Below, in pieces: positions 31,930-41,110 of a DNA stretch of 59,080 nt. The stretch is from Halobacteriales archaeon QS_4_69_225. GTDB taxonomy: Archaea > Halobacteriota > Halobacteria > Halobacteriales > Haloarculaceae. The notes under the pieces were generated by a model. The model was not told the origin of the DNA and did no database searches. It saw only the letters and a list, made by a program, of their open reading frames with translations. The translations under genes were made by a program, and so were the position numbers. The stretch is from NCBI GenBank assembly GCA_003020965.1, contig PXRL01000021.1, forward strand, positions 25,455 through 84,534, read 5' to 3'. Position 1 is the first letter of the stretch, and every line of letters begins with the position of its first letter.

Positions 31930-34002
31930 TTAGCCGTGGGAGACCGCCCGCTCGAAGAACGCCTCCGTCAGCTTCCGCTCGGCGGCTCGGAGGTGCTGGT
32001 GGTACGTCGAGCGGTCGATCCCCATCGACTCGGCCAGCTCCTCGCCGGTGACCGAGCGGTTCCACTCGTAGTAGCCGCTGACGTGGGCCTTCCGCAGCGC
32101 CGTCAGCTGGCGCTCGGTGAGCCGCTTCTCGAGGTCGGCGATGAACCCCCGCTTCGTCTGCGGCGGCCGCTCCCGCTCGCGGTGGGCGGCCAGCTCCGTC
32201 TCGGGGTACCGTTCTTTGATCATCCCGACGATGGCCCGGATCTCGCTTTCCTTCGGGAGCTCGATGGACAGCTCGGCGGTGCCGTTGTCGGCCTCGATGG
32301 ACTGCACCTTGACGCCGCGTTCCGCCAGAATCGCCGTGATGGAGTCGTCGGTGACCCCGAACTCCCACAGCGTCGTCTCGTCGTAGTCGTGGATGGGCGT
32401 CGCCGACCGGATGTTCGTGGAGTCGTCGACGATGTCCCGGACGGCCTCGGCGTCGGCGTCGGTGTCGAAGAACATCAGCACCGAGCCGTCGTCGCGGTAG
32501 ACCGATCCCTGGAACTCCAGCGAACAGCCGGCCGTCGCCGAGACGTCGACGAAAAAGAGGTCGGCGTCGGTCGTCTCGAGGGCGAGTTCGGTGACGCTGT
32601 CGGAGGCGAGAATCCGACCCCGCTCGAGGGCGTTGATCGCCGTCCCGGCCGCCCGGCCCAGCGCCTCAAGAACGACGGCCTCGTGTTCGTTCAGCGCGTC
32701 GCCGTCCGTCGTGTACAGCGTCAGCACGCCGTACGTCGTCTCGCCGTACGACAGCGGCACCGCGGCGATGCCGGACAGTGCTTCGGCGTCGAGCCACGGC
32801 GTCCCGTCGGCCGCCGCCGCGAGGGCGTCGTCGTCCCTGACGACCTCGAGTTCGCCCGTCTCGTAGGCGGTCACGGTCGGGTCGGGCGCCGACGTCTCGT
32901 AGGCCGTCACGGTCGGGCCGGGTTCCGACGTCGAGAGGTCGACCGTCAGGGCGTCGTCCGGCGGGGCCCACTCGCCGGCGTGCGTGCTGGCGACGAGCGT
33001 CTCCGTGGAGAAGTCGGGGACGCCGACCCAGCCGAACTCGTAGGTGTCGACGACCGCCACCCGGTCGCAGACGGCGGCCTCGATCTCCGACCGCGAGCCG
33101 GCCTGCACCAGCTCCCGGGTGACGTCCTGCAGGAGGCCGTCGATACGGACCAGCAGGTGCTCCAGCTCGGCCTTGCGGTGTTTGGCCTCCATCTCCGCCT
33201 GCTTTCGGTTGGTGATGTCGGTCTGGAAGCCGACGAAGTTGGTCACGTCCTCGGGGCCGTGGACCGGCGCGAGGTCGACCCGGTTCCAGAACGGCTCCCC
33301 GTCGGCCCGGTAGTTCAGCAGCTCGACGGAGACCGACTCGCCCTGATCGACGGCCTCCCGCATCGCGTCGATGGCCTCCTGGTCGGAGTTCTGCCCTTGG
33401 AGGAACCGGCAGTTGCGGCCGACCGACTCCGCCTTGTCGTAGCCCGTCAGCCGCTCGAAGGCGTCGTTGATGTATATCATCGGGTTGTCGGGCCTGTTCG
33501 GGTCGGTGATGGTGATGCCGACCGGCGCCTCGTCGATGGCCCGCTCCTTCAGCCGCAGCTCCTCGCGGATGCCGACGTCGTCGATGGGCATCGGGACGGC
33601 CCCGCCGTCGCGGGCCGGCCGCCGGTCGCCGACCGCCGCCTCGACGCGGTCGGCCAGCAGCGACCCGACCTCGGGGTCCGACGCCGGGACGAACTCCGAG
33701 ACGTCGGCGGCGACGGCCCGGCTGGCGACCCCCCCGTCGTCCGGCTCCGCCAGCAGGACGACCGGCAGCGACGGCGCCGACTCCCGGACGGCCTCGAGAA
33801 ACGCGAGCCCGTCGGTGGTCTCGTCGTGGGTGGCGACGACGCAGTCGACGCCGGAGCCGACGTCGCCGGCGTCCGGGACCCCGTCCGCGGTGGTCACCGA
33901 GAGGCCGTCCTGCGCGCCCAGCGCGGACCGCGCCGTCTGCCACCGGCCGGGCCGGTCGGTAACGAACAGTACGCGTGCCGCCGGACCCATCATTTCCATC
34001 AT
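31930..34002 (-). CDS. bat: Bat-type bacterio-opsin activator with a LOV (PAS) domain, GAF domain and HTH
   Basis: A 690-residue protein. Residues 8-125 look like a degenerate response-regulator receiver. Residues 145-265 are a PAS domain with GRNCRFLQ (195-202), the LOV signature; Cys198 is the residue that forms the flavin adduct in LOV photoreceptors. A GAF domain follows (about 285-460), then the Bat-associated region and a C-terminal HTH_10 with LTERQLTALRKAHVSGYYEW and ESMGIDRSTYHQHLRAAERK. In Halobacterium, Bat activates bop, brp and crtB1 at low oxygen and in light. The gene is convergent with brp. A 12-residue stretch is duplicated in the GAF domain (361-384). Confidence 0.92.
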   Translation of the reverse strand: MMEMMGPAARVLFVTDRPGRWQTARSALGAQDGLSVTTADGVPDAGDVGSGVDCVVATHDETTDGLAFLEAVRESAPSLPVVLLAEPDDGGVASRAVAADVSEFVPASDPEVGSLLADRVEAAVGDRRPARDGGAVPMPIDDVGIREELRLKERAIDEAPVGITITDPNRPDNPMIYINDAFERLTGYDKAESVGRNCRFLQGQNSDQEAIDAMREAVDQGESVSVELLNYRADGEPFWNRVDLAPVHGPEDVTNFVGFQTDITNRKQAEMEAKHRKAELEHLLVRIDGLLQDVTRELVQAGSRSEIEAAVCDRVAVVDTYEFGWVGVPDFSTETLVASTHAGEWAPPDDALTVDLSTSEPGPTVTAYETSAPDPTVTAYETGELEVVRDDDALAAAADGTPWLDAEALSGIAAVPLSYGETTYGVLTLYTTDGDALNEHEAVVLEALGRAAGTAINALERGRILASDSVTELALETTDADLFFVDVSATAGCSLEFQGSVYRDDGSVLMFFDTDADAEAVRDIVDDSTNIRSATPIHDYDETTLWEFGVTDDSITAILAERGVKVQSIEADNGTAELSIELPKESEIRAIVGMIKERYPETELAAHRERERPPQTKRGFIADLEKRLTERQLTALRKAHVSGYYEWNRSVTGEELAESMGIDRSTYHQHLRAAERKLTEAFFERAVSHG

Positions 34003-34032
34003 CGTGCTCTCTCTGACTAAGGTGCTTCTATG

Positions 34033-34051
34033 TAATAAGCGTGGCTAGTCG
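34033..34051 (-). promoter_or_regulatory. Promoter region of bat
   Basis: On the reverse strand TTATTA (34038-34033) lies 31-36 bases before the bat ATG at 34002. Just upstream CGACTAG (34051-34045) matches the core CnACTAG of the bop UAS, though the rest of that site is poor. Self-regulation is possible but weakly supported. Confidence 0.3.
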
Positions 34052-34217
34052 TGATAGCCGGGCACCGTCGTCGCTTCGGGTGGAAATCACCCGTCGATCC
34101 GGTCTTCGCGCCGGACCGGCCGGGCGGAGGGTACGGTCGGTACGGGGGGCGGTATGTAAAACGGCTCTTTGTCCTTTGCAGAGGTGTTTGTCGGTGCCCG
34201 CAGTAACCGGCTCCGTA

Positions 34218-34650
34218 ATGCTACCCACGACTGAAGTCGTGGGCGTTCCCCCGCGATGGGGTTTCGGCCCACGCCTTGGCAACTCGCAGGCGGGTTGTAC
34301 GACCAGCCACGGTCCCATGGTAAGGCGACTCCCCCTACTCCAACACGGAGTGGTTGGGGGGCTGGCTCACACCTCTTTAATTGCCGGTGGGCCTCGGGTG
34401 CGTCACCCCGAGAGTGAGCAGGGGATTTCTCACCCGCCGTGTGGCGGTCAGTACCGGATGTATCCTGCCTCGGTGGACAGGTTCGGAACGTCCCTCCTGT
34501 CATCTCCATTGTGGAGTCCCCGGACTACCCCAATAGACGGGGTTACGGGTTCTAAACGTACCGATTTCGAAACCCAAGCCGGCCGAAGCGCAGTGGTCGA
34601 CGGCGCATCCGACGCGCTTCCTCACGCCCCTTCAGGGGTGGGTTTCCGCG
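34218..34650 (-). mobile_element. Transposase-less IS200/IS605-type remnant (PATE-like; possible orphan omega-RNA)
   Basis: The right end has a perfect 9-bp hairpin CCCACGACT-GA-AGTCGTGGG (34224-34243), typical of the 3' end of tnpB-type (IS1341-like) insertion sequences in archaea. At the other side CCCCTTCAGGGG followed by TGGGTTTCCG (34627-34648) looks like the opposite subterminal hairpin. Between them lie about 380 bases rich in structure but without a transposase or TnpB frame. Such palindrome-bounded, non-autonomous elements are known in haloarchaea as PATEs. The orientation (minus) is inferred from the hairpins. The right-end part of tnpB elements encodes the TnpB guide RNA, so a standalone RNA is possible. 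Confidence 0.5.
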
Positions 34651-34660
34651 CTGTACCACT

Positions 34661-36676
34661 ATGAGCCGGACCGCCTCGCTGTCGACCGTCCAAATGGCCG
34701 TCGTCGTCGCCGTCGCCATCGTTGCCGGCGGCGCCGGCGCGATCATCCTGGCAGATGTCGCCCCCGCCGACCGACCCGCGGACGGTACCGCCCAGGAGCC
34801 CGCGGTGTCGACGTTCGACTCCGCCGAGGAGTTCCGGTCGTACATCCGGGCGGCCGACCGGCCGACCCGGGCGTTCCGGGGCGACGATGTCTCCCGGGAG
34901 GTCGAAACCGCCGACGCGGGCGGCGACGCGGCGCCGGGCGACGCCGTCCGCGCGCAGACCGAGACGCCGCAATCGACGCCCGCCGAGGAGGTGTCCACCC
35001 GGAGCGCCGACGTCGCCGACGGCGAGCGCCGCGCCTCCGACACCAACGTCCAGGTGACGGGCGTCGACGAACCGGACGTCCTGAAGACGACGCCGGAGAC
35101 GGTCTACTACTCGCCGCGAGACCGTCCCGGAATCGTCCGCGAAGCCGGCGACGACGCCGATGACCCGCCGGACCGCGAGGCGGGCGTCCGGCTCATCGAC
35201 GCGAGCGACCCCGCCGCCCCGGAGGTCGCCAGCCGACTCGACGTCTCCGGGAAGCTCCTGCTCTCGGGCGACACGCTCGTCGTCTTCGACGGCAACGCCG
35301 TCGTCGGCTACGACGTCTCCGACCGCGAGAACCCCGAGCGGACGTGGTCGCGGGAGCTGTCGGGCCGCCTCGTCACCGCCCGGCTCCACGCCGACACCGT
35401 CTATCTCGTCACCGCCGACGGCGTCGACCGGCGCGAACCCTGCCCCGTCGAGCCGATGGACGGCGTCTCGGTGCCCTGCACCGAAATCCACCACCCCGCG
35501 GAGCCGACGGCCGCCGACACCACCTACACGGTGATGCTACTCGACCCGGCCGACGGTTCGGTTGACGACTCCGCGTCGTTCGTCGGCTCGGGCGGCAGCA
35601 CCGTGGTCCATGTCTCGCCCGGTACCGTCCACGTGACCTACCCCCAGCGGGTCGACCGCGCCGAACTGATGACCGAGTTCCTGCTAGAGAACCAGTCCGA
35701 CAGGCTGAACGACGAGACGCTCGACCGCATCGAGGAGATACAGGGCTACGACATCGGGCCGCGGACGAAGCGGATCGAGCTCCGGCGGGCGGTCCGGAGC
35801 TGGCTGGCCGGCCTCCCCGAGTCCGAGCGCCGCGAGGCCGAGCGGAAGCTCTCCGAGGACAGACGGGCGTGGGCCGCCGACAACAAGCGCCAGTTCGTCC
35901 GCACTGGAATCGTTGCCTTCGACGTGACGGGTGTCGACGGCGAGAACCCGACCGTCGCGGCCGGCGCGACCGGGTCGGTCCCCGGGCGGCCGCTCGATCA
36001 GTTCTCGATGGACGTCGACGACGGCGAGTTCCGTATCGCCACCACCGTCCCCGGCGCGATGGGGGCCGACAGCGAGAACGACCTCTACGTTCTCGACGAG
36101 TCCCTGGAGGTGACCGGCTCCGTGACGGGCATGGGCATCACCGAGCGCATCTACTCGGTCCGCTACGTCGGCGACGAGGCCTACATCGTCACGTTCCGGC
36201 GGGTCGACCCCTTCCACGTCGTCGACCTCTCGGACCCCGCCGACCCCACGCTGGAGGGCGAACTGAAGCTCCCCGGCTTCTCGTCGTACCTCCACCCGCT
36301 CCCGGGCGACCGCGTGCTCGGCATCGGCGAGGAAAACGGCAAGGTGAAGCTCGTCGTCTTCGACGTCTCCGAGCCGTCGAACCCGACCGTCGAGACCGAC
36401 CGGATACTCGACGCCCGGTTCTCGGCGGTCGCCGACAGCCACCACGCGTTCCTCATGGACCGCCGCAACGGGGTGTTCTTCCTGCCGGCCGGCGAGACGG
36501 CCTACGTCTTCGATTACACGGACGGCCTCTCCGTAGAGACCACCATCGCGACCGGCGACCGGGTCCAGCGGACCGCCTACGTCGGCGATTACCTCTACGT
36601 CTTCGACGACGACTCCGTCACCGTCGTCGACGAGCGCGACTGGGAGCGGACCGAGGAGCTGTCGCTCGCGGGATGA
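34661..36676 (+). CDS. Secreted/membrane-anchored beta-propeller protein (DUF2139-like Beta_propel family)
   Basis: A 671-residue protein with an N-terminal membrane helix (residues 10-32), then an acidic linker and a beta-propeller with DTNVQVTGVDEPDVLKTTPE, the conserved start of the archaeal/bacterial Beta_propel family. Blades recur with the pattern VVDLSDPADPTLEGEL, LVVFDVSEPSNPTVETD. Two cysteines sit in REPCPVEPMDGVSVPC. It probably faces outwards, attached by the N-terminal helix. Function unknown. The start ATG 34661 directly follows the IS-like remnant, which could supply its promoter region. Confidence 0.78.
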   Translation: MSRTASLSTVQMAVVVAVAIVAGGAGAIILADVAPADRPADGTAQEPAVSTFDSAEEFRSYIRAADRPTRAFRGDDVSREVETADAGGDAAPGDAVRAQTETPQSTPAEEVSTRSADVADGERRASDTNVQVTGVDEPDVLKTTPETVYYSPRDRPGIVREAGDDADDPPDREAGVRLIDASDPAAPEVASRLDVSGKLLLSGDTLVVFDGNAVVGYDVSDRENPERTWSRELSGRLVTARLHADTVYLVTADGVDRREPCPVEPMDGVSVPCTEIHHPAEPTAADTTYTVMLLDPADGSVDDSASFVGSGGSTVVHVSPGTVHVTYPQRVDRAELMTEFLLENQSDRLNDETLDRIEEIQGYDIGPRTKRIELRRAVRSWLAGLPESERREAERKLSEDRRAWAADNKRQFVRTGIVAFDVTGVDGENPTVAAGATGSVPGRPLDQFSMDVDDGEFRIATTVPGAMGADSENDLYVLDESLEVTGSVTGMGITERIYSVRYVGDEAYIVTFRRVDPFHVVDLSDPADPTLEGELKLPGFSSYLHPLPGDRVLGIGEENGKVKLVVFDVSEPSNPTVETDRILDARFSAVADSHHAFLMDRRNGVFFLPAGETAYVFDYTDGLSVETTIATGDRVQRTAYVGDYLYVFDDDSVTVVDERDWERTEELSLAG

Positions 36677-36710
36677 GCGGCTCGCCACCCGGGCCGGCTG
36701 TCTCTCCGCC

Positions 36711-37700
36711 TCAGTCGTCGCCGACGCGCAACAGCGAGTACGCCTCGGCGACGTTGCCGCCGTTCTCGGCGGTCCGGCGGACGCTCTCGACGGCCCGACC
36801 GTAGAGGTACGCCGCTTCGCCGCCGTCGTCGTACAGCCGGCGGTCGAGGGCGTCGAGTTCCGGGCGGATCTCCGCCCGGCGCTCCAGCGCAGCCGTCGTC
36901 TCGCCGTCGAGCGCCGCCGTCAGGACGCCGCGGGCGCCGGCGGCCAGCTTCTTGAGGCGGTCGCCGACGGCCGGCGACGGGGCCGCCGGCTGTCGGGCCG
37001 CCACGTCGGCGACCCGCTCGGCGTGGTCGGCCACCCGCTCGAGGTAGCGGGCGACCCGGAACCGGGTGAGCGCCTCCAGTCGGCCGGCCTCCAGGCGGTC
37101 GGCCTCGCGAACGTCGCCCAGCACGCGGTAGAACTGCCGGCAGACGAGCGCGAACAACCGGTCGACGTCGTCGTCGCGGGCGGCGACGTGCTCGGCGAGC
37201 GCCGCGTCGTCGGCGACGACGGCCTCGACGGCCTCCCGGTGCATCGGCACCACGAGCCCGCGCAGCTGGTCGACGGTCTCCGCCGGCGACACCTCCGTCG
37301 AGTCCAGCAGGCTCCGGACCGTCAGCTCCGCGTCGGTCTCGCCGGCCACCTGGACCCCGACCAGCTCCGTGACGGCCGACGTCGCCGCGCGGCGCTTCTC
37401 GGCGCCGAGGCCCGTCGGCGAGCGGACCGTTATCTCGTCGGCGCCGGCGGCGTACGCCGCCCGGACCCGGCGCCGCAGGACGTCGGCGCCGAGCCGGTCG
37501 GCATCCAGCGTGGCCGCCCGGTCGCCGTCGGGTCCGGCGGCGACGACCAGCCGGTCCTCGAAGGGGTAGATCGACAGCCCCGTTCCGGGGCCGATGTCCC
37601 GCTCTTGGGCCCACCCCTTCGGAATGGAGACGGTGAACGTCGAGCCGCCGGTCAGCTGTACCGTCCGTTCGACCGGGCCGTCGGGGGCGTGCGGACTCAT
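36711..37700 (-). CDS. AbrB-PhoU fusion phosphate regulator
   Basis: A 329-residue protein. Residues 10-55 form an AbrB/SpoVT-like DNA-binding fold (TVQLTGGSTFTVSIPKGW), and the rest has two PhoU helical repeats (about 130-225 and 235-325; VARYLERVADHAERVAD). PhoU-type proteins sense the state of the Pst transporter and signal to regulators; archaeal fusions with AbrB probably bind DNA directly and so replace PhoB. It is the last gene of the pst operon; its ATG overlaps the phoU stop by one base (TGATG). Confidence 0.85.
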   Translation of the reverse strand: MSPHAPDGPVERTVQLTGGSTFTVSIPKGWAQERDIGPGTGLSIYPFEDRLVVAAGPDGDRAATLDADRLGADVLRRRVRAAYAAGADEITVRSPTGLGAEKRRAATSAVTELVGVQVAGETDAELTVRSLLDSTEVSPAETVDQLRGLVVPMHREAVEAVVADDAALAEHVAARDDDVDRLFALVCRQFYRVLGDVREADRLEAGRLEALTRFRVARYLERVADHAERVADVAARQPAAPSPAVGDRLKKLAAGARGVLTAALDGETTAALERRAEIRPELDALDRRLYDDGGEAAYLYGRAVESVRRTAENGGNVAEAYSLLRVGDD

Positions 37701-38365
37701 CAGTAGAGGAGTTCGTCGTCTTGATCGTCCATGTAGACGACGCGCGCACAGACGTTGACCGCGTGATCGCCGACCCGCTCGAGGTCCCGAATCGTCAACA
37801 GGAGCCGCCGGGCGTCCGCGAGGATGGTTCCGGTGTCGTCGCCGTACTCCGTCCGGAGCAGGTCCTCGACGACGGTCTCGGCGGCCGTCTCGCAGAGCCG
37901 GTCGATCTCGTCGTCGCGGGCGGCGACCTCCCGGGCGGCCGCCGCGTCGCCGTCGTCGTACGCCGCGAGGGCGTCGACCAGCATCGACCGCGCGCGCTCG
38001 CCGACGTGACGGATGTCGACCTCCGGGTAGCGCTCCCGCTCGGCGGCGACGGCGTACTCCGCGAGGTTGGTCGCCAGGTCGGCGACGCGCTCGAGATCGG
38101 TGATGATCTTGAACGACGAGGCGACGAACCGAAGATCGCCGGCGACGGGCTGTTGCAGCGCGAACAGGTCGATGCAATCGCTTTCCAGCCCGAGATAGCG
38201 GTCGTTGATGACGTCGTCGCCGTCGACGATCTCCGCGGCCAGCGTCTCGTCTTTCGATTCCAGCGCCGCCAGGGCGTCGTCGTAGGCCGACACCACCAGC
38301 TCGCCCATCGCGAGAACGTCTCCCCGGAGCGCGTCGAGCTGCCGTTGGTAGTCGTTGCGGGCCAT
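37700..38365 (-). CDS. phoU: Phosphate signalling protein PhoU
   Basis: A 221-residue all-helical protein with the two PhoU repeats: DLRFVASSFKIITDLERVADLATNL near residue 80 and TILADARRLLLTIRDLERVGDHAVNV near 185. It binds metal through the E/D-rich motifs and adjusts PstSCAB activity. It follows pstB by 2 bases and precedes the AbrB-PhoU gene. Starts at ATG 38365. Confidence 0.93.
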   Translation of the reverse strand: MARNDYQRQLDALRGDVLAMGELVVSAYDDALAALESKDETLAAEIVDGDDVINDRYLGLESDCIDLFALQQPVAGDLRFVASSFKIITDLERVADLATNLAEYAVAAERERYPEVDIRHVGERARSMLVDALAAYDDGDAAAAREVAARDDEIDRLCETAAETVVEDLLRTEYGDDTGTILADARRLLLTIRDLERVGDHAVNVCARVVYMDDQDDELLY

Positions 38366-38367
38366 CG

Positions 38368-39237
38368 CTATCCGAACTTGCCGGTGATGTAGTCCTCGAC
38401 GCGCTGGTGTTCCGGGTTCTCGAAGATCTTCTCGGTGTCGTCGTACTCGACGAGTTCGCCGCCGGTGAGGAACACGGCCGTCTTGTCCGAGATGCGGGCG
38501 GCCTGCTGCATGTTGTGGGTGACGATGACGACGGTGTACTCCTCGGCGAGGTCGTCGATGAGGTCCTCGATCTTCGAGCCGGCGACCGGGTCCAGCGCGG
38601 AGGTGGGCTCGTCCATCAGGATCACTTCGGGGTCGACCGCGATTGCACGCGCGATACAGAGCCGTTGTTGCTGGCCCCCCGACAGGTCCATCGCGCTCTC
38701 GTCGAGCTGATCGTTGACCTCGTCCCACAGTGCCGCGTCCTTCAGCGCCCGTTCGACCTTCTCGTCGAGGTGTTCCGTGCGGTTCTGGACCCGAAGTCCG
38801 TACGCGACGTTGTCGTAGATGCTCTTCGGGAAGGGGTTCGGGTGCTGGAAGACCATCCCGATGCGTCGACGGAGCGCGACCGGATCGACGTCGTCGCCGT
38901 ACATGTCCATTCCGCCGAAGCGGACCTCACCCTCGATGATCGCCGCTTCGACGAGATCGTTCATCCGGTTGATACACCGGAGGTAGGTCGATTTTCCGCA
39001 ACCCGACGGCCCGATGATGGCGGTCACCTCCCGCTCGTGGATCTCCATGTTGATCTCGTGGAGCGCGCGCTCGTCGCCGTAGTAGACGTTCAGGTCCCGC
39101 GTCTCGATGATCGTCTCTTCGGTTCCGGGTCGGCGATCCTTCGCGTCCGTATCGGCGACCTCCATGCCTATCAGCGAGGAATCCACCGCACCCTCGCTGT
39201 CGCCGTCCGATTCGTCGTCGAGTTCGTTTTCGCTCAT
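38368..39237 (-). CDS. pstB: Phosphate ABC transporter ATPase PstB
   Basis: A 289-residue ATPase: Walker [10 protein letters not shown] near residue 76, signature [20 protein letters not shown], Walker [13 protein letters not shown]. PstB hallmark phrases [17 protein letters not shown] and [20 protein letters not shown] are present. A 45-residue acidic N-terminal extension is typical of haloarchaea. The gene is followed by phoU after 2 bases. Confidence 0.96.
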   Translation of the reverse strand: MSENELDDESDGDSEGAVDSSLIGMEVADTDAKDRRPGTEETIIETRDLNVYYGDERALHEINMEIHEREVTAIIGPSGCGKSTYLRCINRMNDLVEAAIIEGEVRFGGMDMYGDDVDPVALRRRIGMVFQHPNPFPKSIYDNVAYGLRVQNRTEHLDEKVERALKDAALWDEVNDQLDESAMDLSGGQQQRLCIARAIAVDPEVILMDEPTSALDPVAGSKIEDLIDDLAEEYTVVIVTHNMQQAARISDKTAVFLTGGELVEYDDTEKIFENPEHQRVEDYITGKFG

Positions 39238-39255
39238 TGTGATCAGTTCCGTGGA

Positions 39256-41109
39256 TTACGTATCGTTCGTCTGGTATCGGTTCCGGAGGAGTATCGCGAC
39301 GGCGTTCATCGTGAGCATCAACGCGAGCAACACGACGGCCAGGGCCGCGAGGACGCCTTTCCGGTAGGCCGGGATCGCGTTGGCCGACGACGCGTAGATC
39401 CGCAGCGGGAGCGCGACACCGCCGGCGAACAGCCCGTCCGGGGTGCTACCCGACACCGCCAGAGAGATGATGAGCAGCGGCGCGGTCTCCCCGATCGCTC
39501 GCCCCAGCGCGAGGATGGTGCCGGTCAGGATGCCCGGCACTGCCTCCGGAAGCACGACGTTCCGGAGGGTCTGCCACCGGCTCGCACCCATCCCGTAAGA
39601 GCCCCGGCGGAGGGAGTCCGGCACCGCGCGGATGGCCTCCTGAGCGGAGACGATCACGATCGGCAGTATCAGTAGCCCGAGCGTCGCTCCCGCGGTGAAG
39701 ACGATTCCGGGCGGGAAATCGAGAACGTTGTTGAACAGGGCGAGACCCAGCAGTCCGTACACCACGGACGGAACCCCCGCCAGGTTCGCGATGTTGACCT
39801 CGGTGAAGTTCGCGAACCGTCCCGCGGGCCCCGTACTCGGTGCGTACTCCTCGAGATAGATCGCCGCGCCGACCCCGACCGGAAACGACATCAGCGCCAT
39901 GACGCTGACGATCATGATCGAGCCGACGGTCTCGGGGTACGCACCGGCTTCCGTCGGGTCGAGACCGTTCCAGGTGCTCAACAGTAGCGTCGGCGTGATC
40001 CACGTGTCGGGGCCGGTGGCATCGACGACGTCCTCGAGGAGCGCCCCGAGCAGGACGCCACCGATGAGCACGAACGGCCCGAGGAGTCCGATGCGTCCCT
40101 CGCGGTCCGCGATGACGGCGTCGCCGACGACGTACGCCACCGGAACCACCGTTCCCGAGAACATGACGACCCAGAAGGACGGGTCGAGAGAGCGTGCGAG
40201 CGCGACGCCGCCGACCGCCAGGTTTCCGGCGACGACGGCGCCGCCGGCGACCAGGCCCTCTCTGACGGTCGCACGGCGTCTGACCGCCAGCGCGACGACC
40301 GCCGCGACCGGCACCCCGACGAGACAGACGTACGCGACCCACGCCGCGAGGACGTCGACGTACGGGTGAAGCCAGAAGTCGAATCCGGCCGTCCCGAGGC
40401 CACTCAGCGCCGCCACGACCGGCACGAGGACGAACGCCCGTCGCGGGGCGTCTCGCCGGACGAGGTACCGGAGCACGGCGAGCGTCGGGACGCCGGCCGA
40501 GACGGCAGTGACGAGGGCCGGGAGGCCGACCGGGAGTCGGAGCGACCCGAGGACCGGGATCCAGCCGAACAGGAGACCGATCAGATCGAACAGGGCGAAG
40601 ACGAAGACCTCGGTGCCGAGGGTCCAGAGGAGCGCGACCAGCGTGGACGCGACCATCGCCGGACCGACGAACATCGACCGCTCGACGTACTTCGCGTACC
40701 CGGCTATGAGGAGCGGCGAGACGCCGGCCAGCAGGACGTAAAGCAACGGGCCGCGTGGCCCGGTCGCATCGAACACGACCCACGCGGCGAGGCTGAACGC
40801 GAGTCCACCGAACACCGCCGCGAATGCTTTCGCGTTCATCCGTCGGACCGCCGGTCGCCGGCGGCTGTACAGCGCGAACGCCGACGTGGGAGCGACCAGG
40901 GTTCCGAAGAACAGGAGATACCACTTCGCCGACGCGGCCTGCGGACCGACCGCGTCGAAGAACATGTACCCGAACAGGACGAGCAGGGCGACGATGCCGA
41001 CGAGGGTCGCCGCGATCAGCACCCCCTCGAAGGCCTTGCCTTTGAGCTCTTTGAGGCTAAATCGGCCGTCCCGACGGATCGACTCGGCGGGTTCGGGTTT
41101 CGTCGCCAT
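39256..41109 (-). CDS. pstA: Phosphate ABC transporter permease PstA, with long N-terminal membrane extension
   Basis: A 617-residue protein. The last about 270 residues are a normal PstA domain with TVGSIMIVSVMALMSFPVGVGAAIYLEEYAP and the coupling loop SYGMGASRWQTLRNVVLPEAVPGI. The first about 340 residues add some eight to ten further hydrophobic helices not found in bacterial PstA (about 290 residues). Long PstA proteins are common in haloarchaea; what the extra helices do is unknown. It forms the channel with PstC. The start ATG 41109 lies one base upstream of the pstC stop. Confidence 0.9.
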   Translation of the reverse strand: MATKPEPAESIRRDGRFSLKELKGKAFEGVLIAATLVGIVALLVLFGYMFFDAVGPQAASAKWYLLFFGTLVAPTSAFALYSRRRPAVRRMNAKAFAAVFGGLAFSLAAWVVFDATGPRGPLLYVLLAGVSPLLIAGYAKYVERSMFVGPAMVASTLVALLWTLGTEVFVFALFDLIGLLFGWIPVLGSLRLPVGLPALVTAVSAGVPTLAVLRYLVRRDAPRRAFVLVPVVAALSGLGTAGFDFWLHPYVDVLAAWVAYVCLVGVPVAAVVALAVRRRATVREGLVAGGAVVAGNLAVGGVALARSLDPSFWVVMFSGTVVPVAYVVGDAVIADREGRIGLLGPFVLIGGVLLGALLEDVVDATGPDTWITPTLLLSTWNGLDPTEAGAYPETVGSIMIVSVMALMSFPVGVGAAIYLEEYAPSTGPAGRFANFTEVNIANLAGVPSVVYGLLGLALFNNVLDFPPGIVFTAGATLGLLILPIVIVSAQEAIRAVPDSLRRGSYGMGASRWQTLRNVVLPEAVPGILTGTILALGRAIGETAPLLIISLAVSGSTPDGLFAGGVALPLRIYASSANAIPAYRKGVLAALAVVLLALMLTMNAVAILLRNRYQTNDT

Positions 41110-41110
41110 C

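Noticed and set aside
31930..34002. A histidine kinase instead of Bat
   Set aside because: No H, N or G boxes; the C-terminus is an HTH_10 DNA-binding domain.
34087..34509. A protein-coding gene in the IS-like region
   Set aside because: The reverse-strand frame of about 140 codons has no acidic bias and matches the structured end regions rather than any protein family I know.
34150..34560. RNase P RNA or SRP RNA
   Set aside because: The structured region lacks the conserved core sequences of both RNAs.
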